This document shows, piece by piece, positions 54,361-63,726 of a stretch of DNA of 64,000 nucleotides (positions are counted from its first letter, which is position 1; each line of letters opens with the position of its first letter). The DNA is from Oceanobacillus sp. CFH 90083 (GTDB lineage: Bacteria; Bacillota; Bacilli; Bacillales; Amphibacillaceae): NCBI RefSeq assembly GCF_009389585.1, contig NZ_VIYG01000009.1, forward strand, positions 62,001 to 126,000, given 5' to 3'. Both the position numbers and the translations under genes were made by a program. The notes below the pieces were generated by a model. That model had not been told where the DNA came from and searched no databases. It worked only from the letters and a program-made list of their open reading frames with translations.

Positions 54361-54873
54361 TTATTCCTTTCCTAATAAAAATGTTTCATACACTGTCCAG
54401 GAACCATTATCTAATTCATATAACAGCTGGAAGCGGTCAATATAGTCTTTGATTGCAAAGCCTTCCATTTTCAGTCTCCCTACAATATCAGAGAATTCAT
54501 CATGCTCTAAGTCCTGAGCAATGGTGATATGCGGTACAAAAGAATGCTGTTGATTATCTTCAAATACGCCCTGGTGCAGCTGTTCATTAAGCAATTTTAA
54601 TTGTTCGATAGGCTCCACTTTTAAATAAATGGTATTAGTTACCGGTTCAAAAGTGCTGACCTTGTTGATATGAATATAAAAAGGGTCTACACTGCCGGCA
54701 ATTTTATGCAATTCCTGGACTACTTCATCTATCTGCTCAGGTTTTTTTTCAAACGGGTACTTTAATGTAATATGTGGAGGGATTAAAGCGTACCTTGGGT
54801 CGTAACGCTTTCTTAATGCATTAGCTTGATCCTGTACAGTTTTTGACGGGAAAATAGCGATTCCGTATTTCAT
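54361..54873 (-). CDS. yjcG: 2H phosphoesterase YjcG
   Basis: The protein is 170 residues with two HxTx motifs, PPHITLKYPF near residue 37 and VPHITIAQDL near 114, the catalytic histidines of the 2'-5' RNA ligase-like 2H phosphoesterases. The natural substrate is unknown. The neighbours match B. subtilis yjcF-yjcG-yjcH. Confidence 0.9.
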   Translation of the reverse strand: MKYGIAIFPSKTVQDQANALRKRYDPRYALIPPHITLKYPFEKKPEQIDEVVQELHKIAGSVDPFYIHINKVSTFEPVTNTIYLKVEPIEQLKLLNEQLHQGVFEDNQQHSFVPHITIAQDLEHDEFSDIVGRLKMEGFAIKDYIDRFQLLYELDNGSWTVYETFLLGKE

Positions 54874-54964
54874 TGATACTACCTCCTAATACATGTTTTA
54901 TGTTTAATTAGTTATATAAGCTATATCTCCATAAGTATAGCAAATGAAAATGAAAATAGAAATT

Positions 54965-55672
54965 TTAATCAAATAAAGTTGTGAGTAAACGGCGCATATC
55001 ATTTTGCCAATATTTCCATGTATGAATGCCACCTTCTAATTCATGATAGGTATACGTTGCTCCGGATTTTTCTAATGCCTGATTTAATTTGCGGTTAGGT
55101 TCTATAAAGTCAGCTGTGTTCCCATCGCTCATTTGCACGTCCGTTTCCTTTGTCCCGATTGTATGGTAAATATCCAGTGTTGACAAGGGCTTTGCCTGCT
55201 CTATACTGGCCAATACAGAGTTATCAACATAAGGAGATTGTATGCCCACCTTGCCAAATGTGTGCGGATATTTTACTGCTGTCATCAGTGCCAGTGTTCC
55301 TGCCAGCGAATCACCGATGATAGAACGTGACTTTCCTAAATGGTATGTCGGGATTAATTCATCTAAATAAGGCACAACTTCACGTACGAGAAAATGAGTA
55401 TATGCCTCATTTTGCTCTCCTGATGGATGATATTTTTTTCGCCGATCATACTTATCTTTATAGTGGATGCCCACAAAAACAACATTATGCATTTCTTTTT
55501 CATCATGAAGCTTGTCGCTTAATGTAGCGATTCGCCCCAGCTGAAAGTAATCTTTTCCATCCTGCATAATACAGATTTCATATTTATACAATTCGGAAAA
55601 GGTTTCCGGATGATAAATCTGTAATGTCATCGTTTCTCCTAAAAAGGAGCTGTTTATTTCTTTTTCAAACAT
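54965..55672 (-). CDS. yjcH: Esterase family protein YjcH
   Basis: The protein is 235 residues with an esterase D-like alpha/beta hydrolase fold. The nucleophile elbow is GDSLAGTLALM and the histidine lies in LEGGIHTWKYWQ; AISD... acids follow the fold near DGNTADFIEP. It is probably an intracellular esterase. I chose 55672 because AGGAAAGG lies upstream; the ATG at 55699 has no ribosome site. It is the first gene of yjcH-yjcG-yjcF. Confidence 0.86.
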   Translation of the reverse strand: MFEKEINSSFLGETMTLQIYHPETFSELYKYEICIMQDGKDYFQLGRIATLSDKLHDEKEMHNVVFVGIHYKDKYDRRKKYHPSGEQNEAYTHFLVREVVPYLDELIPTYHLGKSRSIIGDSLAGTLALMTAVKYPHTFGKVGIQSPYVDNSVLASIEQAKPLSTLDIYHTIGTKETDVQMSDGNTADFIEPNRKLNQALEKSGATYTYHELEGGIHTWKYWQNDMRRLLTTLFD

Positions 55673-55955
55673 TTTTCCTTTCCTGCGCAAGCTCCCCACC
55701 TCAGACTTTCTTATAATAATTAATCGTATAGGAACAGTCTATCATTGTATGATGGTGCTGTCACTTGAAGCTCATTTTGCTCATTCTGAAAAATAAATTT
55801 TAAAGAAATGCTTTGATTTCAAGAAAAACTTATCCAAACATGTAAAAGCCCATCATTAATCTTGTTTTTTAATGTCTATTAAAAAATATCCCTACAGTAT
55901 ATGTTTGCTATCAAGAACATCTATTATGCTGATTTGTGTTATGAAAAAATGATAA

Positions 55956-56570
55956 TCAACGGAAAATATACCGAAAAAGCGAATCCTTTGTAAACTTCCC
56001 ATCGATTCCGGGTTTAGTCAACAAATATTTCGCAATTTCTTCTTTGGCAAGACCGATTTCCTTTAACCCGTGAGAAATCATGGATAAATAAGCAGGGGGC
56101 GGGATGGTGAACGCATGCGTTCCCATCGCATCGGGATTAGTAAAAGTAAACATAGGTGCTCCTTCCTCTTTCCCTAAGTAAAGAATCCTTCCGTACCAGC
56201 CTTCTGTTACATCAAGATAGCCTTTATCGATAATATCATGCACATTGATATTTAAAGAATCAGCATTATTTTCCTGTTCCACGACCTCTCTGAATTGCTC
56301 ATCCGTAATCAGATATCTTCTCGCATATGTCTTTGAATCCTTGCATTGTCTAGGGCTTATAAAGGCAACACCGCCCTTGCCCCATTTACTTTTTTCCTTC
56401 ATAAAATAGAGAGGATAAGGGAGCATAGCTTTTTTTATCTTCTTTGGTGGTGCGGTATTTTTACAGCCTCTTTCCTCTTTTTCGGAGCCTTCAGGAATAC
56501 CGCCTTCAATATAACAGGAAAAGCGTTTTTGGCTAAGGTTGAAGCCGTAGCTGACATACCATACGTTCAT
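55956..56570 (-). CDS. GGCT-like protein of unknown function
   Basis: The protein is 204 residues and begins MNVWYVSYGFNLSQKRFSCYIEGG, which resembles the YGSN start of gamma-glutamylcyclotransferase-like (AIG2) proteins. It lacks clear sequence similarity to a defined enzyme further on. AGGAGG lies upstream of the ATG. It lies between yjcH and the ABC transporter pair. The homologues I recall in Bacilli are also uncharacterised. Confidence 0.65.
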   Translation of the reverse strand: MNVWYVSYGFNLSQKRFSCYIEGGIPEGSEKEERGCKNTAPPKKIKKAMLPYPLYFMKEKSKWGKGGVAFISPRQCKDSKTYARRYLITDEQFREVVEQENNADSLNINVHDIIDKGYLDVTEGWYGRILYLGKEEGAPMFTFTNPDAMGTHAFTIPPPAYLSMISHGLKEIGLAKEEIAKYLLTKPGIDGKFTKDSLFRYIFR

Positions 56571-56610
56571 CTTGAAACCTCCTTAAAATTCTGATTCCTG
56601 AGAGCTTATT

Positions 56611-58416
56611 TTACTGATAGAGATGATAATATTTCCCTTGTTGCTTCATCAGCTTCTCGTGGCTCCCTTGTTCCATTATTCTGCCATTTTCCAGCATGAT
56701 AATGTCATCTGCTTTCCGGATCGTATTTAGCCTATGGGCGATTACAAAGCTTGTGCGTCCCTTCATCAGACGTTTTAATGCTTCTTGAATTTTCAATTCT
56801 GTGATGGTGTCAATATTACTGGTAGCTTCATCAAGTATTAAAATGGCCGGTTCTGCTAATAACGCACGTGCAATCGTCAATAATTGCTTCTGTCCTTGAC
56901 TGATGCCGCTCCCTGTCTGATCCAAAATGGTATCATACTGATCCTGTAAAGACAAAATAAAGTCATGGGCATTGGCATTTTTAGCTGCTTGTTCTATTTC
57001 TTCGTCTGTTGCGTCCAATCTGCCGTAACGGATATTTTCGCGAATGGTTCCATGAAATAAGAAAGCGTCCTGTAAAACAAAGGCCATATGTTTACGGAGA
57101 CTGGCTCTTTTTATTTTTTTTATATCGATCCCGTCCAATGTGATCTGACCACTGTCATAATTATAAAAGCGGGAGATAAGATTTATGATAGTCGTTTTTC
57201 CGGCACCGGTATGACCTACAAAAGCAATGGTTTCTCCAGGCCTTGCCTCAAAGCAGATTTTATCCAGGATTTTATCAGATTCATACCCGAAGCTTACTTG
57301 GTTAAACACAAGATGTCCTTTTGTATCTGACAGCTCCACAGCATCCTTCTCATCGATTTCCTCTCCTGTTTCATCCATGACCTGAAATACTCTTTCTGCA
57401 CCGGCGACCGCAGATAATAACAAGTTAAATTGGTTAGATAATTCATTTAAAGGTCTGGTAAATTGTCGTGCATATTCGGTAAAAATAACGATTGTTCCAA
57501 CAGTCACCAGCGACCCATCAGAGGTGATAACAAGTACACCCCCGGCAAAGGCAATCATTGCAAAGCTTAAAAAGTTCAATGTATTCATGATTTTAGGGAT
57601 AAATCCCGAGATGGTTAAAGCCCAAAAGCCTGTCTTTTGCAGCGCTTTATTTCTTTGCCCAAACTGGCTGGTTACGTATTCCTCCTGTGAATATGTCTTC
57701 ACAACATGCTGACCGGAAACAATTTCTTCTACATAGCCATTGAGATCACCTAAGTCCTGCTGCTGCAATTTATATAATGGTCCGGTTCTCCTTGTGATCC
57801 AGCGCATCGCAAAAAACATAACAGGGATAATAGACATCGTTACAACCGTTAAAACGGGACTCAGATAAAGCATCATACTGACAGTTCCCAGTAAGGTCAG
57901 TACACTGGCGAAAATTTGAATCACCGACTGGTTCAAGGTGTTATTAATATTATCTATATCATTTGTTAATCGGCTCATTAACTCTCCGTGCTGTCTTTGA
58001 TCAAAATAAGAGATAGGCAGCCGGTGAAATTGTTCAAACAGATCTTTTCGCAGTGTATATACAGCTTGCTGAGCAATATCGACCATCCAATAATTTTGAA
58101 GAAAGAGTGACAGAGAATGAATAATGTAAACGATAACCAGCCCCAAAAGTAAAAGACCAAGCCCATCTAGCTGCTGGATCGCAATAAAATGGTCTATCGA
58201 CATCCCGACCAGAAATGGACCTAAAAGAGCAAACAATGAGCTGATCACAACCATTAAAATAACAAGAAATAATTTTCCTTTTTCCAGCTTTAAGTAGTTC
58301 CAAATTTGCTTTAAGGTTGCTCCCATATTTTCCGCTTTTTTTGAATGGCCTGTATCCACATTCGATAAATCAATCCGTTTATATTGAAAGGCCGCTTTTA
58401 AAGAATTAGTTCGCAT
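56611..58416 (-). CDS. ABC exporter half-transporter B (canonical Glu, degenerate signature)
   Basis: The protein is 601 residues: six membrane helices (to about residue 330), then a nucleotide-binding domain. Walker A is GHTGAGKTT, Walker B is ILILDEATSNID with the catalytic glutamate, and the signature motif is degenerate, SGISQGQ. The N-terminus carries an extra ~35-residue segment. Its start overlaps the stop of the upstream subunit by 11 bases, so the two form one operon. Pairing with the partner gives the asymmetric site known in YfiBC/LmrCD-like multidrug exporters. Confidence 0.9.
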   Translation of the reverse strand: MRTNSLKAAFQYKRIDLSNVDTGHSKKAENMGATLKQIWNYLKLEKGKLFLVILMVVISSLFALLGPFLVGMSIDHFIAIQQLDGLGLLLLGLVIVYIIHSLSLFLQNYWMVDIAQQAVYTLRKDLFEQFHRLPISYFDQRQHGELMSRLTNDIDNINNTLNQSVIQIFASVLTLLGTVSMMLYLSPVLTVVTMSIIPVMFFAMRWITRRTGPLYKLQQQDLGDLNGYVEEIVSGQHVVKTYSQEEYVTSQFGQRNKALQKTGFWALTISGFIPKIMNTLNFLSFAMIAFAGGVLVITSDGSLVTVGTIVIFTEYARQFTRPLNELSNQFNLLLSAVAGAERVFQVMDETGEEIDEKDAVELSDTKGHLVFNQVSFGYESDKILDKICFEARPGETIAFVGHTGAGKTTIINLISRFYNYDSGQITLDGIDIKKIKRASLRKHMAFVLQDAFLFHGTIRENIRYGRLDATDEEIEQAAKNANAHDFILSLQDQYDTILDQTGSGISQGQKQLLTIARALLAEPAILILDEATSNIDTITELKIQEALKRLMKGRTSFVIAHRLNTIRKADDIIMLENGRIMEQGSHEKLMKQQGKYYHLYQ

Positions 58417-60142
58417 GGAGCACCTCCTTTTCCTGCTGTGATTCTGTGATAGCCTGATATAAATGAGAACGATACAGCAATTCGGTATGCGTGCCGGTGT
58501 CCAGAATTTTTCCCTGATCCAGCAGCACGATTCGATCGGCTGTTTTGGCCGTGGATATTTTTTGTGTAATCAGCAGCACGGTACATTGATAATGATCCAG
58601 TGCTTGTAAGAACCGTGCTTCTGTCGCTAAATCAAGAGCGCTTGTGCTGTCATCAAGCATTAAAATCTCCGGTTTGCGAATAAGTGCACGTGCAATAGAG
58701 ATCCGCTGTTTTTGTCCGCCTGAGAGATTTACTCCCTTTTGACCGACCTTTGTCTCATATTGATGCTCAAGATGTTGAATTGTATCATGAATTTGAGCAT
58801 CCTTGGCAGCTTGTATGACTTCTTCCATTGTTGCATCTTTTTTTCCAAAAGCGATGTTATCAAAAATAGAACCGGTAAATAAAAGCGGTGTCTGGGGAAC
58901 GTAGCCGATACTGTTTCTTAATTCCTTAAAAGAATAAGCATCTAAAGGTATGTCATCTACGTATATTTTTCCCTCAGCAGGCTCATAAAGGCGGGGTATT
59001 AGCTGGAATAAAGACGTTTTCCCGGACCCGGTTGCTCCAATAATCGCTAGGCGTTCACCAGCATTGACTGTAAAAGAAATATCGGACAGTGTTTTTTTCA
59101 ATGCGTCCGGATAGTGAAAGGAGACATTTTGATATACGATCTTGCCTTTAGATATACAATGATCTGTCTGCTCCTTTTCCTCCGCTTCAGCGTCATCCTC
59201 GATAAGTACTTCACTAACTCGTTCGGCCGATGCCTTTGTTCTGGAAAGTGCCATGATAATAAAGGAAAACATCGAAATAGCCATTGCTACACGGAGCGCA
59301 TAGTTAATCATGGTAACAACCTCTCCGATATTTGCTTGGCCATTAGCGGTTTGAATACTTCCAAACCAAATAATAAAAATTAAACTTATATTCATGACAA
59401 ATAATAAAACTGGTCCAGTGGATTCAATGATTCGAAAGGTTTTCCGTGTCGTTACAGCAAGTGTCTGATTGGCAGTATCGAATCGACTTTCTTCTGTATG
59501 GCGACGGGTGAAGGCTTTGATAAGCCTCATGCCGGCGAGGTTCTCCTGCATCACCCGATTAACACTGTCGACATGACTCTGAACCTGCTTAAATAATTTG
59601 CTGGAAGCCTTTAATACCCATAAAAGAAATAAAACAAGAAGCGGTACAGTAATTAAAAAGATAAGTGCTAGCTGCGTATTGACGATAAATGCCATAATAA
59701 CACCGCCAAGTACCATTAATGGAGCCTTTGCCATAATACGAAGCATCATGAAAACCGTATTCTGAATCTGGCGAATATCATTTGTAAATCTTGTAACCAG
59801 AGAAGATGTCGGATATTTATTTAATTTTGCATAGGTAAAACGCTGAATCTTGGCAAATAATTCTTCCCGTAAATCGTAGGCAAAGGCAAAGCTGACATGA
59901 GCGGACAGAAAAGAATTTAGAACACCTACAAGAAATGATGCTAGCGCCAAGCCAACCATAATTGATCCCCAAAACATAATATTCTGGATATCTTGATTTA
60001 CAACTCCCTGATTAATCATTAATCCTAAGAAGAGGGGAAGTAATAATTCTACTGCCAGCTCGATCAGCATAAGCGAAAATGCGATAATGGAAGGGAATTT
60101 ATAAGGACCTAAATATGAAAAAACTTTTCGCAAAGCATCCAC
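58406..60142 (-). CDS. ABC exporter half-transporter A (canonical LSGGQ, Asp in Walker B)
   Basis: The protein is 578 residues with six membrane helices and an ATPase domain. Walker A is GATGSGKTS, the signature is NLSGGQKQR, and Walker B reads ILMLDDSTSALD, where aspartate replaces the usual catalytic glutamate. This is the degenerate half of a heterodimeric exporter, such as TM287/288 or BmrCD. It is translated before its partner. Substrate range is not predictable. Confidence 0.9.
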   Translation of the reverse strand: MDALRKVFSYLGPYKFPSIIAFSLMLIELAVELLLPLFLGLMINQGVVNQDIQNIMFWGSIMVGLALASFLVGVLNSFLSAHVSFAFAYDLREELFAKIQRFTYAKLNKYPTSSLVTRFTNDIRQIQNTVFMMLRIMAKAPLMVLGGVIMAFIVNTQLALIFLITVPLLVLFLLWVLKASSKLFKQVQSHVDSVNRVMQENLAGMRLIKAFTRRHTEESRFDTANQTLAVTTRKTFRIIESTGPVLLFVMNISLIFIIWFGSIQTANGQANIGEVVTMINYALRVAMAISMFSFIIMALSRTKASAERVSEVLIEDDAEAEEKEQTDHCISKGKIVYQNVSFHYPDALKKTLSDISFTVNAGERLAIIGATGSGKTSLFQLIPRLYEPAEGKIYVDDIPLDAYSFKELRNSIGYVPQTPLLFTGSIFDNIAFGKKDATMEEVIQAAKDAQIHDTIQHLEHQYETKVGQKGVNLSGGQKQRISIARALIRKPEILMLDDSTSALDLATEARFLQALDHYQCTVLLITQKISTAKTADRIVLLDQGKILDTGTHTELLYRSHLYQAITESQQEKEVLHAN

Positions 60143-60383
60143 CTACTAACTGAAAAAGTAAAAGTATTCAGAAATTCAAATAAAAATTAGTTGCTTATTT
60201 TATTATAGAATGAAATGAAATAATGAAGCCAGTATTTAGTTCGGGTTACGAAATGGTGTGAAGGTAATTATGAACCTGTTGTTATTTGGAATAATTCTGG
60301 TATATGTTTAAGCGTAAGAAAGCTTCTTAAATCACCTATACGATTTTCAATTTTAGACATAGAGATGATCGAGAAGCATGAAC
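60143..60383. other. Gap before the serine-hydrolase remnant
   Basis: No supported gene. On the minus strand, a 30-codon open frame (MSKIENRIGDLRSFLTLKHI...) occurs at about 60257-60349 without a ribosome site. It may be another part of a decayed gene. Confidence 0.35.
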
Positions 60384-60536
60384 TTATATCATTTTGATTC
60401 CAAATTCGACATTTGAATAACTGTATGCGTTTTCAAAAAGAGTTTCATCATTTTTAATGACTTGAATAACTCCGTAGAAGTCCCACAATTTCAGATTATT
60501 AATATATGTTTCTAATTTTGATTTTATTGTTTGCAC
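60384..60536 (-). pseudogene. N-terminal fragment of a beta-lactamase-family serine hydrolase
   Basis: A GTG-started frame of 50 codons with an AGGAG site 9 bases upstream encodes YINNLKLWDFYGVIQVIKND and ETLFENAYSYSNVEFGI. This resembles the start of class C beta-lactamase/PBP-like hydrolases (GVVLVAKDGEVLFEKAYGYAN-type). It stops well before the SxxK motif, which is not found in the adjacent bases. It is probably a remnant of a deleted gene rather than a functional peptide. Confidence 0.6.
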
Positions 60537-60578
60537 TAGATTTCACTCCTCACGTATGAAAAATCTTCGAAAACGAAA

Positions 60579-60604
60579 AAGACACATCCATAATAATGTG
60601 TCTT
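60579..60604 (-). terminator. Terminator after tRNA-Val
   Basis: AAGACACA (60579-60586) pairs with TGTGTCTT (60597-60604), with a minus-strand T-run after the stem. A second hairpin TTATAGAGAA/TTCTCTATAA lies at 60613-60636 between it and the tRNA. Confidence 0.78.
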
Positions 60605-60648
60605 AATGCAATTATAGAGAAGTTATTCTCTATAAACTGCTTTATTAA

Positions 60649-60721
60649 TGATTCCGATTGGACTCGAACCAACGACTTCTACCCTGTCAAGGTAGCGCTC
60701 TCCCAGCTGAGCTACGGAATC
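60649..60721 (-). tRNA. tRNA-Val (anticodon GAC)
   Basis: On the minus strand a 73-base cloverleaf begins GATTCCGTAGCTCAGCTGGG. The acceptor GATTCCG pairs with CGGAATC, the discriminator is A, the anticodon loop TTGACAG gives GAC (valine, GUC codon), and the T arm has GGTTCGAGTCC. CCA is not encoded. It stands alone with its own terminator. Confidence 0.94.
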
Positions 60722-60906
60722 GTATGTAGATATATTCATATTATACAGATAAATAGCCAAGAAAACAAGCTAATAAATTCTTGGTTATTTAATAAAAGTT
60801 TAATGCGAATTGAAAGAATATTTAATAACTTCCTTTCAAGCCCTCATTCCTGTAAAATAAAATAGATTCTATTAAATTCATATTGTAAACAGAAAGGAAA
60901 TATAAA

Positions 60907-62142
60907 ATGTCAGAGAAATTAAAAGCGTACCGATTTCCGCTTATTCTTTTAGCTTCTATTATAATTGGAGCAATCATCGGATTAATCTTTGGGGAAGATG
61001 CAACCGTAATAAAGCCCTTTGGGGACTTATTTATTAACTTATTATTTATGATTGTTATCCCGCTTGTATTTTTCTCTATTTCATCAGCTATCGCCAGCAT
61101 GGACAGTATGAAAAGGCTCGGAAAAATTATGGGCTCCATGATTACGGTATTTATGATAACTGGGGTCATTGCAGCTGTATTTATGCTTGTTGCAGTAGTT
61201 ATTTTTGAGCCGGGGTCAGGTGTGGATATTCCGTTAAGTGCTCCTGAAAATGTAGAAGAGCAAAGCCTGGCAGATCAATTAGTCAATACATTTACTGTTC
61301 CGGATTTTGTGGAGCTGTTTTCAAGAGATAATATGATGGCATTGATTGTGATGTCGATCCTGATTGGTGTCGCAACAGGATTGTCAAGAGAGAAGGGAAA
61401 ACCCTTTGCCAGGTTTCTTACCAGCGCGTCTGATGTATTTATGAAGCTGATCAAGCTTATTATGTATTATGCACCGATTGGATTGGGAGCATATTTTGCA
61501 TCCTTAGTAGGGGAGTTTGGCACAGCGCTGATTGGTGATTATGCAAAAGCGGTAATTGTCTATTATCCAGTGTCTATATTATATTTTGCTATCGGTTTTA
61601 CCTTGTATGCATTCATTGCTGGAGGAAGAAAAGGAGTCAGCCGTTTTTGGAAGAATATACTTGGACCTGCTGCTACCTCGTTAGGTACAGGAAGCAGTGT
61701 AGCGACTATTCCAGTTAATTTACAGGCAGCAGAACGAATTGGTGTTCCGAAAGATATCCGCGAGACGATTATGCCTCTTGGGGCAACTATTCACATGGAT
61801 GGTTCCTGTTTATCAGCTATGTTAAAGATCGCCTTTATCTTTGGGGTGTTTAATCAGGATTTCACAGGGATTGATACATTTTTAACAGCCATTGGTATTT
61901 GTTTATTATCCGGTATTGTTATGAGTGGAATTCCAGGCGGCGGCTTTACAGGAGAATTAATGATTATCACGTTATACGGGTTCCCAATCGAAGCTCTGCC
62001 AATTATTACAGCTATTGGAGTTGTTGTTGATCCGCCTGCTACCATGGTCAATTCAACAGGTGATACGGTGTCAAGTATGGTTGTGGCAAGGCATATAGAA
62101 GGAAAAGAATGGATGGAAAAAGCAGATGCTGCCAGGGCTTAA
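60907..62142 (+). CDS. Dicarboxylate/glutamate:cation symporter (DAACS family)
   Basis: The protein is 411 residues with about eight membrane helices and two re-entrant loops. The hallmark segments GTGSSVATIPVNLQ (serine-rich HP1) and PLGATIHMDGSCLS are present, and VVVDPPATMVNSTGDTVSSMVV is the HP2 and TM8 region. It imports glutamate, aspartate or C4-dicarboxylates with Na+ or H+. AGGAA lies before the ATG. It is similar to GltP/GltT/DctP, but the exact substrate is not determined. Confidence 0.92.
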   Translation: MSEKLKAYRFPLILLASIIIGAIIGLIFGEDATVIKPFGDLFINLLFMIVIPLVFFSISSAIASMDSMKRLGKIMGSMITVFMITGVIAAVFMLVAVVIFEPGSGVDIPLSAPENVEEQSLADQLVNTFTVPDFVELFSRDNMMALIVMSILIGVATGLSREKGKPFARFLTSASDVFMKLIKLIMYYAPIGLGAYFASLVGEFGTALIGDYAKAVIVYYPVSILYFAIGFTLYAFIAGGRKGVSRFWKNILGPAATSLGTGSSVATIPVNLQAAERIGVPKDIRETIMPLGATIHMDGSCLSAMLKIAFIFGVFNQDFTGIDTFLTAIGICLLSGIVMSGIPGGGFTGELMIITLYGFPIEALPIITAIGVVVDPPATMVNSTGDTVSSMVVARHIEGKEWMEKADAARA

Positions 62143-62158
62143 GCTGATAAAATGACAG

Positions 62159-62197
62159 AAGGTGCTGTACTCCACCGGATTCGGGAGTCAGCACCTT
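62159..62197. terminator. Terminator between the symporter and NUDIX gene
   Basis: AAGGTGCTG (62159-62167) pairs with CAGCACCTT (62189-62197), with extended GG/CC inner pairs and T6 following. Confidence 0.85.
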
Positions 62198-62199
62198 TT

Positions 62200-62739
62200 T
62201 TAGTTGATATGCTTTTTAGCCAGTAAGAAAGCAAAATTTGAAAACATTTGCAGGATTTCTCCGTTATTGATACGTTTTTCTAATTCAATGATTGGAATCT
62301 TATGCACTTCGATGTTTTCTGTAGCATCTAAATTTTGAGCAGAAGCAGGATAAGCATCGGGAATGAAGTAACTGATCACTTTATTATTTTGGGTGGCAGG
62401 ATTAACAAAAAATTCTCCTAACCAGATAGGCTCTGTGTCAGATTGAAAGCCAGTTTCCTCTAAGACCTCTCTTTTGATAGCCTGTGTATTAGATTCTCCT
62501 TCTTCTGCAACCCCCGCAGGAACCTCATAGAAAAAATCATTACCGCCATGACGATATTGTTTAACAAGGATCACTTCCTGTTTTTTTGTCATAACAACAG
62601 CATTTACCCAGTCTGCAAATTCATTTACATGATATTGTTCGATGACTAAATCATTTTCCAGCAGACATTTATCTTTGCGCAGGTTTCCGTGTGCTGTTTT
62701 ATAAAGATATTCGCTGTCAAGGACTTTCCATTTTTGCAT
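62200..62739 (-). CDS. NUDIX hydrolase, ADP-ribose pyrophosphatase-like
   Basis: The protein is 179 residues. The Nudix box GVAEEGESNTQAIKREVLEETGF fits GX5EX7REUXEEXGU exactly. The N-terminal part resembles ADP-ribose pyrophosphatase NudF-type proteins (VVMTKKQEVILVKQYRHGGNDFFYEVPAG). It likely hydrolyses ADP-ribose or related nucleoside diphosphate compounds. A good GGGAGTG site lies before the ATG. Confidence 0.87.
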   Translation of the reverse strand: MQKWKVLDSEYLYKTAHGNLRKDKCLLENDLVIEQYHVNEFADWVNAVVMTKKQEVILVKQYRHGGNDFFYEVPAGVAEEGESNTQAIKREVLEETGFQSDTEPIWLGEFFVNPATQNNKVISYFIPDAYPASAQNLDATENIEVHKIPIIELEKRINNGEILQMFSNFAFLLAKKHIN

Positions 62740-63108
62740 AATTTACGACACTCCCTGGTAAGAATTAGTTAATGATTGGTCTTATTATAAAGAATGGATG
62801 CTGGAAATGGAATAAATGAGCTCATCTAATGGTCAAAAAATAATGATAGATTAGATGGATCTGGATACATAAATTTGTTTTATAGCAGCATCGGTTTTTC
62901 ATCAAAATACCTAAATACACATTCTATATCTATATGTAAGATTAATAATTATTAATCGGGTAGTATATTAGGCGTATGAGCATAGAAAAATCATGCACTG
63001 CCTATCACTTATTGATTAATTGTCATTCCTTATTAAGAGGGAGTGCTACCCTTTTTCTTTGTCTTGTGGTAAAATTTACTTAGAATATACATAAAAGGAG
63101 AGATCAAT
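62740..63108. other. Intergenic region before the terminal lipoprotein
   Basis: No gene seen. AAGAGGG (63035-63041) can pair with CCCTTTT (63049-63055) as a short hairpin with one G-T pair, followed by T-rich sequence. The lipoprotein promoter probably lies around 63070-63090 (TAGAATATAC). Confidence 0.35.
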
Positions 63109-63690
63109 TTGAAAAAGGTATTATTTTTGTTATTATTTAGTTTGTTTGTTTTATTGGCAGCATGTGGAGAAACAGAAGGTGATGAAGCCGATAATACTGG
63201 TTCAGAGGAAGAGGCGCAGTCTTCACAAGAGGATGCTGATGTAAATGAGGAGCCTGAAAGCGCTGAAGGTGAAGCTGAGGCTGAAGAAGAAGGAACTGAG
63301 GAAGAAGAAGCTGTAGAAAGTGAGTCAAGTGCTTATAATGAGGTGTTACTGGATGACGATACTGCAAAAGTAGTATTAACAGGAATTGAAACAAAACAGG
63401 ATGATATCTTTGGCGATGAGCATAGCATTACATTTGAGATTGAAAACAAGTCAGATGGAACTATCGAAGTACAGTCACGTGAATTATCACTGGATGGTCT
63501 TATGGCTGATGATATGGCAATCTTTAGTCAAACTGTAGCAGCTGGAAAGAGAGCCAATGGTGAACTTTCAATCATGGCATTTGACGAGGAACTTCCAGAA
63601 TTAAATGAAAATCTTGAATTTAGATTAGTTATCTTAGGTGAGGATTTCATGGAGATAACGAGTTCAGATGTTAGTGTTGATATTGAATAG
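63109..63690 (+). CDS. Acidic lipoprotein with DUF4352-like C-terminal domain
   Basis: The protein is 193 residues. Signal peptide KKVLFLLLFSLFVLLAACGE has lipobox LAAC. A ~50-residue, extremely acidic linker follows (EEEGTEEEEAVESESS). The C-terminal ~110 residues are beta-rich (AKVVLTGIETKQDDIF, HSITFEIENKSDGTIEVQSREL), like immunoglobulin-like lipoprotein domains (DUF4352/DUF5068 type). It starts with TTG at 63109; AAAGGAG lies upstream. Function unknown. Confidence 0.75.
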   Translation: MKKVLFLLLFSLFVLLAACGETEGDEADNTGSEEEAQSSQEDADVNEEPESAEGEAEAEEEGTEEEEAVESESSAYNEVLLDDDTAKVVLTGIETKQDDIFGDEHSITFEIENKSDGTIEVQSRELSLDGLMADDMAIFSQTVAAGKRANGELSIMAFDEELPELNENLEFRLVILGEDFMEITSSDVSVDIE

Positions 63691-63699
63691 TAAAACTTT

Positions 63700-63722
63700 A
63701 AGGCATCCAGTTTGGGTGTCTT
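63700..63722 (+). terminator. Terminator after the terminal lipoprotein
   Basis: AAGGCATCC (63700-63708) pairs with GGGTGTCTT (63714-63722) with two G-T pairs, followed by TTT. Confidence 0.7.
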
Positions 63723-63726
63723 TTTA

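Noticed and set aside
60596-60865. 89-codon ORF across the tRNA-Val region
   Set aside because: It is an open frame on the strand opposite the tRNA and has no supporting start signal.
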